In this document: in pieces, positions 1-9,532 of the stretch
How the letters are laid out: every line of letters starts with the position of its first letter
Numbering within the stretch: position 1 is the stretch's first letter
NCBI RefSeq assembly: GCF_005280585.1
Contig: NZ_SZVO01000005.1
Coordinates: forward strand, 1-64,000
DNA: 64,000 nucleotides
Reading direction: 5' to 3'
Origin: Dyadobacter frigoris
GTDB taxonomy: Bacteria > Bacteroidota > Bacteroidia > Cytophagales > Spirosomataceae
Notes under the pieces: model-generated
Databases searched by the model: none
Told to the model about the DNA's origin: nothing
Seen by the model: the letters and a program-made list of their open reading frames with translations, nothing else
Translations under genes and position numbers: made by a program

Positions 1-465
1 CAAAATCCCGAAGGGATGACATTATTATAGAAACACAATTATGTTCAAGAGCCTAACCCTGAAAGGGTGATATAAAATTTCAATACACTTTCATCACGTT
101 GCCAATTTCAAAACCCATCATAATTGATGTAAAATCCCAAAGGGATGACATTATTATAGAAACACAATTATGTTCAAGAGCCTAACCCTGAAGGGGTGAT
201 ATAAAATTTCAATACACTTTCATCAAATTGCCAATTTCAAAACCCAACATAATTGATACAAAATCCCGAAGGGATGACATTATTATAGAAACACAATTAT
301 GTTCAAGAGCCTAACCCTGAAAGGGTGATATAAAATTTCAATACACTTTCATCAAATTGCCAATTTCAAAACCCAACATAATTGATACAAAATCCCGAAG
401 GGATGACATTATTATAGAAACACAATTGACGATCCAGGAGCTCAAACCCTGAAAGGGTGACATAA
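1..465. repeat. 129-bp tandem repeat array, three full copies plus a partial fourth
   Basis: The start of the unit (AAAATCCCGAAGGGATGAC, or AAAATCCCAAAGGGATGAC in copy two) recurs at about 2, 131, 260 and 389, an exact 129-bp period. Each unit contains two short palindromes, ATCCCGAAGGGAT and CCCTGAAAGGGT, about 50 bases apart. The first three units are nearly identical. The fourth diverges after ACACAATT near 425 but still keeps a CCCTGAAAGGGT element near 447. No open frame runs through it. The array may continue to the left of the window. It resembles dispersed REP-like palindromes caught in a tandem expansion; no transposase is adjacent. Confidence 0.9.
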
Positions 466-568
466 AAATTTCCTTCACTTCGCGTTATCAACATTAAATT
501 TCCTGAAAATTTTCCTTATGTGTTTACTGCCACCATTTTGGCATTAAATTGTCATCTAATCCGTCCCC

Positions 569-1489
569 ATGAAAAAATTCAGCATTTTCGCCTCAGCAAT
601 AACTTTGGCATTATCTTTTTTCACACCCAATTCACTTTCTGCCCAAATCATGGATAAAAATTCAATTATCGCACCCGGAGCCCAGGTTGAAAAATTGGGT
701 GATGGCTATAAATTCACCGAAGGTCCCGTTGCTGATACCCATGGAAACGTCTTTTTTACAGATCAGCCTAATAATAAAATTATTCGTTGGGACGCCGAAA
801 CGGGCGCTTTCAGGACTTTTTCGGATAATTCTGGCCGCGCAAATGGTATGTATTTTGACAAAAAAGGAAATCTTGTGGCCTGCTCTGATGAAGACAACCA
901 GGTTTGGTCTTTTGACAAAAAAGGAAAAGCGACTGTGTTAGTTAAAGATTATGACGGAAAACTTTTAAACGGCCCAAACGATCTTTGGATCGATCCCAAA
1001 GGAGGAATGTACTTGACTGACCCGCTTTATCCAAGAGATTACTGGAAACGTGATCCGAAAATGCAACAGGACGGTGAACATGTTTATTATCTCAGTCCGG
1101 ATGGTAAAAAACTGGTACGTGTGGATGATCAGCTCAAAAAACCTAACGGAATTATTGGTACTGCTGACGGTAAAAAATTATACGTTGCAGATATTGGCGC
1201 CGGCAAAACGTATATATACGACATTAATAAGGATGGATCCTTATCAAACAAAACCTTGTTTGTATCAAAAGGATCAGACGGGATGATTCTTGACAATGAA
1301 GGAAATTTATACATTACAGGAAAGGGAGTTACTGTTTTCAATAATAAAGGAGAAGAAATCGCTCATTTCCCTGTTCATCAAGGCTGGACGGCCAATTTAT
1401 GTTTTGGTGGAAAAAATCGCGATTTATTATTTATTACTGCTGAAACGGCTGTTTATGGAATTAAGATGAGAGTAAAAGGAATAAAGTAG
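569..1489 (+). CDS. Secreted SMP-30/gluconolactonase-family protein
   Basis: 306 residues with an N-terminal signal peptide ending near LSAQ (residue 26). The rest is a six-bladed beta-propeller of the SMP-30/gluconolactonase/LRE type. The family signatures visible are the EGPVADTHGNVFFTD strand (residues about 52-66), NGPNDLWIDPKGGMYLTDP (about 134-152) and KPNGIIGTADGKKLYVAD. The Glu, Asn and Asp residues in these strands normally bind a divalent metal. Family members hydrolyse lactones such as gluconolactone; substrate cannot be read from sequence. It sits 31 bp upstream of the M3 peptidase on the same strand, so co-transcription is possible. The ATG at 569 places the signal peptide correctly. 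Confidence 0.85.
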   Translation: MKKFSIFASAITLALSFFTPNSLSAQIMDKNSIIAPGAQVEKLGDGYKFTEGPVADTHGNVFFTDQPNNKIIRWDAETGAFRTFSDNSGRANGMYFDKKGNLVACSDEDNQVWSFDKKGKATVLVKDYDGKLLNGPNDLWIDPKGGMYLTDPLYPRDYWKRDPKMQQDGEHVYYLSPDGKKLVRVDDQLKKPNGIIGTADGKKLYVADIGAGKTYIYDINKDGSLSNKTLFVSKGSDGMILDNEGNLYITGKGVTVFNNKGEEIAHFPVHQGWTANLCFGGKNRDLLFITAETAVYGIKMRVKGIK

Positions 1490-1520
1490 AATTAAGAAAA
1501 ACTATAACCCACACCACAAC

Positions 1521-3596
1521 ATGATCATTGAAAATAACATTGATACAGCGACCGAAATAAATCCATTATTAACAGCATATAACACCCCATTTCAAGTTCC
1601 TCCTTTTGATAAAGTAAAATCAGAGCATTTCATGCCTGCATTTGAAGAAGGGATGAAACAAAACGAAAAAAGTATTCTTGAAATAACAAGCCAGGAAAAT
1701 GCTCCGACTTTTGAAAATACGATTGAAAAGCTGGAAACTGCCGACGAGCTTTTAACCAAAATCAGTAGTGTATTTTTCAATCTGGCATCTGCAAATACTT
1801 CTCCGGAAATAGAGAAAATTTCACAGATTATTGCACCGAGATTATCTCAACATAGCGATGACATTTTCCTGAATGCAGATTTATTCAAACGAGTAAAAAC
1901 ATTATATGGTCATCAAGACAGCTTAAATCTAACTCAGGAACAAAAGCGTTTATTGGAAAAAACATATAAAGCATTTGTTAGAAGCGGTGCCAATCTGGAT
2001 GCACAACAACAAATCAGAATGCGGGAAATCAACAAACAGCTTTCGATTTCGACCGTTCAGTTTGGACAAAATCTGTTGGCAGAAACCAATAAATTCGAAC
2101 TTCTGATGGATAACAAGGCTGATCTTTCGGGATTACCGTCTTCGCTTATTGCTTCCGCAAAACATGCTGCTACGGAATCAGGAAATGAAGGCAAATGGAG
2201 ATTCACACTTCATAATCCAAGCGTTATGCCTTTTTTACAATATGCAGAAAACCGTCAGCTCCGTGAAATAATGTACACTGCGTACATCAATCGCTGCAAT
2301 CATGACGACGAACTGGACAACAAGGAAATTGTTGCCAATATTTCGTCTTTACGCGCGGAACGGTCACAATTACTTGGTTATAAAACACATGCCGATTTCG
2401 TACTGGAAGAAAGCATGGCCAAAACGCCGGATCAGGTTTATGAATTGCTGGACGGACTTTGGAAATCTGCTTTACCTGTTGCCAAAAATGAGGCACTTGA
2501 AATGCAGAAAGTCATGAACAAGGAAGGAAACGGTGGCGAACTTGAAGCCTGGGACTGGGCGTATTATGCCGACAAGGTTCGCAAGGAAAAATACAATTAC
2601 AATGCCGAAGAACTTCGTCCATATTTCCAGCTTGAAAAAGTTCGTGATGGTATCTTTTTCGTCTGCCAGAATCTTTACGGACTGACTTTCACTGAAATTC
2701 AGGATATCCCAAAATATCATCCGGACGTGATTGCTTATGAAGTAAAAGAAGCTGACGGAACGCATGTGGGTATTTTCTACATGGATTTTTATTCAAGAAA
2801 TTCAAAGAGAGGCGGTGCCTGGATGACTTCTTACCGTAAACAATCGGCTTTGACAGTTCCTGTTTCTCCGATTGTGGCCAATGTTTGTAATTTCCCAAAA
2901 CCAACGGGAAGTGAACCAGTATTGCTGACTCCGGATGAAGTAGAAACATTTTTCCATGAATTTGGCCATGCTTTGCACGGGTTGTTATCTAACGTGAAAT
3001 ATCAAACGCTATCCGGCACATCCGTTCCACGGGATTTTGTTGAGCTTCCATCTCAAATTATGGAGCGCTGGGCATTTGAACTGAAAGTGCTTAATTTTTA
3101 TGCCAAACATTATCAAACCGGAGAAGTTATTCCGACTGAACTGATTGAAAGAATGGCAAAAGCTTCGAAATTCAATCAGGGTTTTGGTACGGTTGAATAT
3201 CTGGCAGCATCTTTTCTTGATCTGAGTTACCATACACTTTCATCAGGAGAAAAGGTTAATACTACGTCTTTTGAAAAAGAGAAAATGGATGATCTGGGTT
3301 TGATAAAACAAATTGCTCCAAGATACCGCAGCACCTATTTTCAGCATATTTTCTCAGGTGGCTATTCTGCCGGTTATTACAGCTACATCTGGTCCGAGGT
3401 TCTGGATAGCGATGCTTTTGCTGCTTTCAAAGAAAAGGGAAATATATTTGACCAGGAAACAGCGACTTCATTCCGGAAAAATATTCTGGCCAAAGGCGAC
3501 ACAGAAGAGCCCATGACTTTATACAAAGCTTTCCGGGGAAGAGAACCGGAAGTTAAATATTTACTGGAAAACCGCGGGCTGAACAAGGTCTCATAA
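1521..3596 (+). CDS. M3-family zinc oligopeptidase (peptidyl-dipeptidase Dcp / oligopeptidase A type)
   Basis: 691 residues, the usual length for thimet-oligopeptidase-like M3A enzymes. The zinc motif HEFGHALHG is at residues 479-487 (His479, Glu480, His483), and the third ligand is expected in ELPSQIMERW about 25 residues later. The N-terminal half is the long helical region typical of M3, and the C-terminal YSAGYYSYIWSEVLDSDAF matches the substrate-binding Tyr/His-rich segment of Dcp. There is no signal peptide, so it is predicted to be cytoplasmic, cleaving short peptides. It is 31 bp downstream of the SMP-30 gene and is followed by a hairpin terminator. Dcp and OpdA cannot be separated with confidence here. 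Confidence 0.92.
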   Translation: MIIENNIDTATEINPLLTAYNTPFQVPPFDKVKSEHFMPAFEEGMKQNEKSILEITSQENAPTFENTIEKLETADELLTKISSVFFNLASANTSPEIEKISQIIAPRLSQHSDDIFLNADLFKRVKTLYGHQDSLNLTQEQKRLLEKTYKAFVRSGANLDAQQQIRMREINKQLSISTVQFGQNLLAETNKFELLMDNKADLSGLPSSLIASAKHAATESGNEGKWRFTLHNPSVMPFLQYAENRQLREIMYTAYINRCNHDDELDNKEIVANISSLRAERSQLLGYKTHADFVLEESMAKTPDQVYELLDGLWKSALPVAKNEALEMQKVMNKEGNGGELEAWDWAYYADKVRKEKYNYNAEELRPYFQLEKVRDGIFFVCQNLYGLTFTEIQDIPKYHPDVIAYEVKEADGTHVGIFYMDFYSRNSKRGGAWMTSYRKQSALTVPVSPIVANVCNFPKPTGSEPVLLTPDEVETFFHEFGHALHGLLSNVKYQTLSGTSVPRDFVELPSQIMERWAFELKVLNFYAKHYQTGEVIPTELIERMAKASKFNQGFGTVEYLAASFLDLSYHTLSSGEKVNTTSFEKEKMDDLGLIKQIAPRYRSTYFQHIFSGGYSAGYYSYIWSEVLDSDAFAAFKEKGNIFDQETATSFRKNILAKGDTEEPMTLYKAFRGREPEVKYLLENRGLNKVS

Positions 3597-3620
3597 GTTT
3601 TTCATAAAAAATAATGATGG

Positions 3621-3653
3621 AGGTGCAGGCTTAAAATTCTGCACCTTTTTTAT
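3621..3653 (+). terminator. Rho-independent terminator after the M3 peptidase
   Basis: AGGTGCAG and CTGCACCT form an 8-bp stem with a 10-base loop (3621-3646), followed by a T run. It lies 25 bp after the M3 peptidase stop codon. Confidence 0.8.
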
Positions 3654-3767
3654 TGAATTTTTAATTTGATTATGGATTGATCCGGCAATTAATATTCCAT
3701 TTTCACTATTTTTAAATTATACTATATTCATCAATAGGACGTTACCAAATGAATCACTACTCTACCT

Positions 3768-6170
3768 ATGCGTATAATTTGTACTTTACTTTTTTTACTG
3801 ATTTCATTCATCGTTAGCGCACAGGAACGTATTACAATTAGCGGTTTTGTGAGAGAGAAAGGGAGCCAGGAATCCCTGCCGGGCGTTAATGTTTATATTC
3901 CTGATACCCCTTTTGGCGCAGTCACCAATACATATGGTTTTTATTCACTCACAGTTCCATCGATGGATTCCGCCCGCGTTAGTTATTCGTTCGTCGGATA
4001 TGAAACGGTCGAAAAAAAAGTTAGCCTAACTAAAAATACGGAAATTAATATTCTGCTTGAAACGATAAATCAGCTTGACGAAGTTGTCGTTTCCGCTCGC
4101 CGGGAAGAAGATTATATTAGTCATTCCGCACAAATGAGCCAGATTGAAATACCGATCTCCCAAATAAAAAAAATACCCGCTTTTTTTGGTGAAAAGGATG
4201 TTTTAAAGGTTTTACAGCTTATGCCGGGTGTCCAAAAAGGAACGGAAGGACAAACTGGTTTATATGTTCGTGGCGGCGGACCGGATCAAAACCTGATCAT
4301 TCTGGATGATGCGGTTGTTTATAACGCCAATCATCTTTTTGGTTTTTTTTCCATTTTCAATAGTGATGCACTCAAAAGTGTGGAGCTCACCAAAGGTGGA
4401 TTTCCTGCCCGTTATGGCGGCCGACTTTCTTCTGTTTTGGAAATGAATATGAAAGAGGGAAATAAGGAAGCTTTGCACGGAGAAGGCGGGATCGGCGTTA
4501 TTTCATCACGACTTACGTTGGAGGGACCCATTTCAAAAGGAAAATCTTCCTTTCTTATTTCCGGACGCAGGACTTACATCGATTTTCTGGCAAAACCGCT
4601 CATAGCCCGCAGCCAACGCGGAGAGACACAACAGGTAAAACCTGGCTATTATTTTTATGATCTTAATGCTAAAATCAATTACGATTTGGGGCCAAAAGAC
4701 AAAGTATATCTGAGTGGATATTTCGGTCACGACAAGTTTTACGCCAACCAAACTGATCTAAATAATGAATCCCGGGCCGGACTGGATTGGGGAAACAGAA
4801 CGGCGACTTTGCGCTGGAACCACTTATTGAATCAAAAATTGTTTGTTAATACTTCATTCATTTACAGCAATTTCGAATTCGGTGTTACCAATTATGACAA
4901 AGGTATCAATACCGACGGCACCATCCGCGATGAATATAGTTTGAAATATACCTCACAAATTCGTGACTGGGGTGTCAAAACGGATTTTGACTTTTATCCC
5001 TCCCCAAAACATGCTGTAAAATTCGGAGCTCAGGCTACTTTTCACAGATTTGTTCCTTCTGCCCTTGCTATTGCCGGCTCTCTGATTGATGCTTCCATTG
5101 AGCGTTCTGTCACACCGGTTAATACGTTGGAAGCAGGAATTTACGTGGAAGATACCTGGCAGGCCACGGATGCTTTGAAAATGAATGCAGGTTTTCGGGT
5201 AAGTTCATTTCAGACAAAATCCAAAACCTACATCAGGCCGGAACCACGTTTTTCGGGCGCATTACGGTTAGCACAGGACTTTTCGCTTAAAGCATCTTAT
5301 GCGCAAATGAACCAGTATGTTCATTTACTATCCAATACCGGTTTGGGTTTGCCAACCGATTTGTGGGTACCAACTACGGATCGCGTTGCACCGCAGCAAT
5401 CAAAACAAGTTGCGGTTGGTTTGGCAAAGGATCTGGAAAAACCGGCTTTGACTTTGACACTTGAAGGCTATTACAAAAAAATGAACCACATTCTTAATTA
5501 CAAAGAAGGTGCTTCATTTTTGAGTGTCAGTGGTGAAAATGCGAATGAATTGAGCTGGGAAGATAATGTGACCGCCGGAAAAGGATGGTCATATGGAGCT
5601 GAGTTTTTGGTCCATAAAAAAACCGGAAGATTTTCAGGATGGGTTGGTTACACACTTTCCTGGACTAAATGGCAATTTCCCGAACTGAATTTCGGAAAAA
5701 CATTTTACCCGCGTTATGACCGTCGCCACGACTTATCCGTTGTCGGGATTTATGAATTGAACAAACGCATCACCATGTCTGCAACCTGGGTTTATGGAAC
5801 GGGAAATGCTTTGACGCTGCCGCTTGCAAGTTATACGGGTGTAACAGATAATATTTTCAGTCGTACGGTAGCTAGCGGAAGTAAACCAACCGTTACCTGG
5901 AGCGGTGATCAGGTAAATGAATATGGAGCTAAAAACGGATTTAGGGCTGAAGCCTTTCACAGACTGGATCTGGCTATACAGTTTCATAAGAAAAAGAAAA
6001 CGCATGAGCGCACCTGGGAGTTCGGACTGTATAACGCTTACAACAGAAGGAATCCTTTTTTCTATGATATTTCAGAAGAAACACTGGCAAATGGCAACAA
6101 GAAAACGTCGTTAAAACGTTATTCGTTATTTCCTGTGCTGCCTTCAATCAGCTATAACTTTAAGTTTTAA
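3768..6170 (+). CDS. TonB-dependent outer-membrane receptor with carboxypeptidase-like N-terminal domain
   Basis: 800 residues. A signal peptide (MRIICTLLFLLISFIVSAQ) is followed by a carboxypeptidase-regulatory-like beta domain (about 20-105, ISGFVREKGSQESLPGVNVY), a plug domain (about 115-220, with LQLMPGVQKGTEGQTGLYVRG and DDAVVYNANHLFGFFSIF) and a beta-barrel ending in an aromatic residue (SYNFKF). It is shorter than SusC proteins and lacks the SusC-specific VVVVGYG/TKRG pattern. It is followed after 6 bp by a DUF4249 lipoprotein, a pairing common in Bacteroidota, so the two probably form one outer-membrane uptake complex. The ligand is unknown. Confidence 0.9.
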   Translation: MRIICTLLFLLISFIVSAQERITISGFVREKGSQESLPGVNVYIPDTPFGAVTNTYGFYSLTVPSMDSARVSYSFVGYETVEKKVSLTKNTEINILLETINQLDEVVVSARREEDYISHSAQMSQIEIPISQIKKIPAFFGEKDVLKVLQLMPGVQKGTEGQTGLYVRGGGPDQNLIILDDAVVYNANHLFGFFSIFNSDALKSVELTKGGFPARYGGRLSSVLEMNMKEGNKEALHGEGGIGVISSRLTLEGPISKGKSSFLISGRRTYIDFLAKPLIARSQRGETQQVKPGYYFYDLNAKINYDLGPKDKVYLSGYFGHDKFYANQTDLNNESRAGLDWGNRTATLRWNHLLNQKLFVNTSFIYSNFEFGVTNYDKGINTDGTIRDEYSLKYTSQIRDWGVKTDFDFYPSPKHAVKFGAQATFHRFVPSALAIAGSLIDASIERSVTPVNTLEAGIYVEDTWQATDALKMNAGFRVSSFQTKSKTYIRPEPRFSGALRLAQDFSLKASYAQMNQYVHLLSNTGLGLPTDLWVPTTDRVAPQQSKQVAVGLAKDLEKPALTLTLEGYYKKMNHILNYKEGASFLSVSGENANELSWEDNVTAGKGWSYGAEFLVHKKTGRFSGWVGYTLSWTKWQFPELNFGKTFYPRYDRRHDLSVVGIYELNKRITMSATWVYGTGNALTLPLASYTGVTDNIFSRTVASGSKPTVTWSGDQVNEYGAKNGFRAEAFHRLDLAIQFHKKKKTHERTWEFGLYNAYNRRNPFFYDISEETLANGNKKTSLKRYSLFPVLPSISYNFKF

Positions 6171-6176
6171 GACATC

Positions 6177-7133
6177 ATGAAGATCAATATTTTTATATTT
6201 CTGATTGTTATCACAGCACTTTTTTCCTGTGATACATTGGTTACCGATGTTTCTCCTGACGATGTTCCCGGTATCGGTTCCAAGTTGGTAGTACAATCTT
6301 TCATTTCCCCGCAAGCGGCCAGAATCTATGTTGTCGTTACAGAATCAATTCCTCTATTCGGAGAATCCAATTCGGAAAATTCTGTGATTAAAAATGCAAT
6401 TGTCAAAATTTCCGGTGGCGGAAAGGAAGTTATTTTACCTTATGATTCTACAAGTCAGTTATATAGTATAGAAAAAGCAAGTTTTCCAATTGTCGCAGCT
6501 CAGACATATAAGCTGTCTGTTTCAGACCCAACACGATCGGTTGATGCAACCTGCACCGTACCGGCAAATCAGGTAACTATAAAATCCTACGTCATAGACA
6601 CGGCTTACATAACAAGGCGTAGCGGACGGCCAGATACAGCGCTCACTGTAAATGCAGTTTGGCAGGATATTGCCGGAGAAGCTAATTTTTACAGGGTTCG
6701 AGCCAATATGGACGTGGAATATTCTATCCTTGAAGGAACCAGTCCGGATAATTTCCAGGAAAAACGTGTCAGAAACAGGTTCAGTTTCAACTGGAATGAT
6801 GACAGCGGCCGGAGCGAATTTCAAAGTGACGTAAATCTGGATGGAACCGCCTTTACTTCACCGCTCGGCAGAAGTTTTCTTCCTACTACCCTTTTGTACA
6901 CATCAGCAGACGGTACAAAATATTATGCAAAGCAAAAACCAAGATTAGTTGCAGTTGTAATAGAAGTTAACAATACAGAAAAGTCCTATTATGATTATCA
7001 CAAATCTCTAAAACTAGCCGATCAATCTGATAATCCTTTTTCTGAACCCTCTTTGGTTTATAATAATATCAACGGCGGATTAGGCTGTTTTGCAGCTTAT
7101 AATAATAAACAGATCATTTATCGGCCCAAATAA
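6177..7133 (+). CDS. DUF4249-family outer-membrane lipoprotein
   Basis: 318 residues with a lipoprotein signal (lipobox LFSC, Cys18). The body (KLVVQSFISPQAARIYVVVTES, NAIVKISGG, TYKLSVSDP, CTVPA) matches the DUF4249 pattern of beta-rich lipoproteins encoded next to TonB receptors. The start is 6 bp after the receptor stop, which indicates one transcript. It is likely to sit on the outer membrane and act as a ligand-capturing or lid partner, by analogy with SusD; that role is inference. No catalytic residues are recognised. Confidence 0.82.
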   Translation: MKINIFIFLIVITALFSCDTLVTDVSPDDVPGIGSKLVVQSFISPQAARIYVVVTESIPLFGESNSENSVIKNAIVKISGGGKEVILPYDSTSQLYSIEKASFPIVAAQTYKLSVSDPTRSVDATCTVPANQVTIKSYVIDTAYITRRSGRPDTALTVNAVWQDIAGEANFYRVRANMDVEYSILEGTSPDNFQEKRVRNRFSFNWNDDSGRSEFQSDVNLDGTAFTSPLGRSFLPTTLLYTSADGTKYYAKQKPRLVAVVIEVNNTEKSYYDYHKSLKLADQSDNPFSEPSLVYNNINGGLGCFAAYNNKQIIYRPK

Positions 7134-7182
7134 GTCAACAGTAATTCGTATACTTTTTTAATATTGATTAGATTTATCAATC

Positions 7183-7200
7183 AAATAGACCAGTCTGTTT
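7183..7200. promoter_or_regulatory. Imperfect palindrome, candidate TetR operator
   Basis: AAATAGAC-CA-GTCTGTTT is a dyad with 7 of 8 arm positions matching, centred 31 bp before the TetR-family start codon. Its TAGACC-GTCT core resembles operators of the LmrA/YxaF/AcuR type of TetR repressor, which supports autoregulation. Evidence is position and symmetry only. Confidence 0.5.
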
Positions 7201-7222
7201 ATCTATTTTAAAAATCCCGATT

Positions 7223-7783
7223 ATGAAACATCATCCGGTCTTACCAAAGGAACGCATTTTGGATACAGCACTCAGGCTGTTTCATGAGCAGGGATATAAT
7301 ACAACCGGTATCAACCAGATTATCAGTGAAGCTGGCGTAGCCAAAGCAAGTCTTTATCTCCATTTTAAGTCGAAAGAAGACTTAGGAGTGGAATATCTTA
7401 AAGCCCGGCAACAAATCTGGTTTGATCAACTTTTGTCATTTACTGACGAATCAAAAAAAGAAAAAAAGAAAATATTCGCCGCCTTTGATTTCCTGATTCA
7501 AATCAATGAAAAAGAAAATTTTCGGGGGTGCAGTTTCCTGAATATGTTATCTGAAATTCAGTCAGATGAATCGCAGTTACTATCTATAATCCAGGAATAT
7601 AAACAACAGCTCAGGACATTTTTTGCGGATGTTATGGAAAATCCAAAAGATGATTTAAGTGATACAGTTTACCTTTTGTTTGAAGGCGCCATGCAGGAAA
7701 GTCAATTGTTTAAAAGTCAGTGGCCTGTTGAAAGAGCTAAGAAAATTGTTTCTGATTTATACAAGCTTAAATATTTTAAGTGA
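7223..7783 (+). CDS. TetR/AcrR-family transcriptional regulator
   Basis: 186 residues. The N-terminal helix-turn-helix spans about residues 8-55 (ILDTALRLFHEQGYNTTGI, then AGVAKASLYLHFKSKEDL), the standard TetR_N pattern. The C-terminal half is helical and resembles the LmrA/YxaF-like C-terminal domain (CSFLNMLSEIQ). No efflux or enzyme target gene is adjacent on either side, so the regulon beyond itself is unknown. A dyad 20-40 bp upstream is a likely operator. Confidence 0.9.
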   Translation: MKHHPVLPKERILDTALRLFHEQGYNTTGINQIISEAGVAKASLYLHFKSKEDLGVEYLKARQQIWFDQLLSFTDESKKEKKKIFAAFDFLIQINEKENFRGCSFLNMLSEIQSDESQLLSIIQEYKQQLRTFFADVMENPKDDLSDTVYLLFEGAMQESQLFKSQWPVERAKKIVSDLYKLKYFK

Positions 7784-8085
7784 CGTTTTTCTTCCATTTA
7801 CATTGTTCAAATTCTTCCGTTTTGAGGTCAAAGTACCTCATTTTGCTTTTTCGCCAAACCAATAGCTCCATTTTGGTTGATAGACTGTAAAAAAATATTT
7901 TATTCTTCAAAAAATCTGTATATCAATTCCTTGATAAAACTGACGTGATATTTTGCCTTTAACTACATCTGAAATTGGATGAATTTTAGAATTGCCGATC
8001 AGTTTAAAATAGTAAGGCATGGTTTTTTGTTCATTCACTAAGAAAGCGAATATGTCTTTCTTTAAACCTTTAAACAACTATCGTT
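7784..8085. other. Intergenic region, no gene seen
   Basis: About 300 bp of AT-rich DNA between the TetR gene and the next small gene. A short frame reading through from the TetR 3' end has no family resemblance. No strong hairpin is seen. The 3' part presumably holds the promoter for the gene at 8086. Confidence 0.5.
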
Positions 8086-8490
8086 ATGGAATTACAGGCA
8101 GAAGATATAAAACTGACGGGCTCAAATCCGGCAGAAAAAGATATCAACGAACCGGATACGCTAGTTGAAACACTCGAAGGTTTGAAAAAACAGGGTTTTA
8201 CCTATGATTTTAATCTCACAGCTCACGCCCTCGAACTTTACAGCGACGAAGGAATTAAGTTAACGCTTAATCCTGAAGATTTTAGTATTGTAAAAGTTTT
8301 CAGATTTGAAGGAATGAGTAATCCTTCTGATACCTCAATTCTTTACGCTATTGAATCCAATACAGGCTTGAAGGGAACTTTGGTAAGCAGCTACGGCGTA
8401 TATGCTGATGCTATGTCCAACGAAATGATTGGAAAACTGGACACCAGATCGTCCATAGCATCATTTCATCCGGAAAATACAAATTCTTAA
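8086..8490 (+). CDS. Small conserved hypothetical protein
   Basis: 134 residues, acidic, no signal peptide or membrane segment. The central block (TLVETLEGLKKQGFTYDF, LNPEDFSIVKVFRFEGMS, DTSILYAIES, SSYGVYAD) matches a widespread family of roughly 100-residue Bacteroidota proteins that databases often label phosphoribosylpyrophosphate synthetase. The protein is far too short for, and lacks the motifs of, a real PRPP synthetase (normally over 300 residues), so that label should not be carried over. Function unknown. It is a single gene with room for its own promoter. Confidence 0.75.
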   Translation: MELQAEDIKLTGSNPAEKDINEPDTLVETLEGLKKQGFTYDFNLTAHALELYSDEGIKLTLNPEDFSIVKVFRFEGMSNPSDTSILYAIESNTGLKGTLVSSYGVYADAMSNEMIGKLDTRSSIASFHPENTNS

Positions 8491-8697
8491 AAATAATTCA
8501 TTACCAGATTACACTTCTTCATCAAATAAACGTGGATGTTGTTATGCCAGAAATGGTTAGCAACGTCCTTTTTTTATACAATATTGATAACGAAGTACAT
8601 TAATTAGTCAACCATGCATAGTTTTCATATACTCCGTGCTTTAAGCTATCAGTAAGTATTGACAATGTTATGAAAAACAAAAACAATTTAACCCTTC

Positions 8698-9450
8698 ATG
8701 AAATCTCTACAATTTACAATCCCAATCATTTTTCTGTCCTTCGTGTCTTTAACCAGTTGTAACAAGGAAAACGAAAGTAGTTATACTGGTTTAAGTGGAA
8801 AATTTGTTAACGAAACTTTCCTTAAACAAACAACCGATTCTATCCCGGGGTTGATTCCCGTTTATTGTTACGAATTGAATTTCACAAGTAAAGACAGCGT
8901 TGATATTTTATATGGTTTTGAACAATCCAGGCTTGCCTATAAAAAGGATGGCAAGAAATATTTACTCGTTCATGCCCTTCAGGAAAAGGATATGTCTTTT
9001 ACTGTAAATGAAGATAAAACGATCACTCTCGTTGATAGCGCATGGAATGGGGTAACACGAAATTCTACTTTTAAAGAATCGACCCTTTCAACGAAACAGA
9101 AATGGGATTTTGAAAATCATCTTAATCAGCAGTTGATCGCAGGAGAATATTCTCTTTTTAAGGAAAATAAACAATCCGGTCAAAAAGTCAATTTCAATGC
9201 GGACGGCTCTGTAACGGGACTGGAAAATTTCAAGCGTTATAATCTGTGTTATAGCGGAGATTGTGTGGGCGAAATATATCCGATTTCCAACAGTATCACT
9301 TTTAGTAATGAAAAAAAGGAAGTATTTACTTATGCTTTCAAAACAGATATAACCAGGAAAAAGCTAGATATTTACCAAATTGAAGGTGCTGTAAAAGATA
9401 TTAAGGGAGAAAGAGCAATTAAAGAATTAGCTTTTGATCTAAGACGATAA
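8698..9450 (+). CDS. Hypothetical lipoprotein
   Basis: 250 residues with a lipoprotein signal peptide (FVSLTSC, Cys21 as the lipidated residue). The mature part is beta-rich with no motif I recognise; a GSVTGLENFKRYNLCYSG segment could be part of a lipocalin-like or META-like fold, but this is a guess. It stands alone and is followed by a strong bidirectional terminator. Confidence 0.7.
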   Translation: MKSLQFTIPIIFLSFVSLTSCNKENESSYTGLSGKFVNETFLKQTTDSIPGLIPVYCYELNFTSKDSVDILYGFEQSRLAYKKDGKKYLLVHALQEKDMSFTVNEDKTITLVDSAWNGVTRNSTFKESTLSTKQKWDFENHLNQQLIAGEYSLFKENKQSGQKVNFNADGSVTGLENFKRYNLCYSGDCVGEIYPISNSITFSNEKKEVFTYAFKTDITRKKLDIYQIEGAVKDIKGERAIKELAFDLRR

Positions 9451-9469
9451 AAAACATTTGAAACGAATT

Positions 9470-9514
9470 AAAAAGGGAAAACCACTTCATTTAGAAGTGG
9501 CTTTTCCCTTTTTA
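9470..9514. terminator. Bidirectional terminator between convergent genes
   Basis: A long stem, AAAAGGGAAAACCACTTC pairing with a near-perfect complement around an ATTTA-type loop, with A and T tracts on the two flanks. It lies between the lipoprotein gene (plus) and the secreted protein gene (minus) and can serve both. Confidence 0.85.
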
Positions 9515-9532
9515 TTGAACCTTAATTTATAA

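Noticed and set aside
1-465. CRISPR array
   Set aside because: The units are 129 bp and nearly identical along their whole length; there are no unique spacers and no cas genes.
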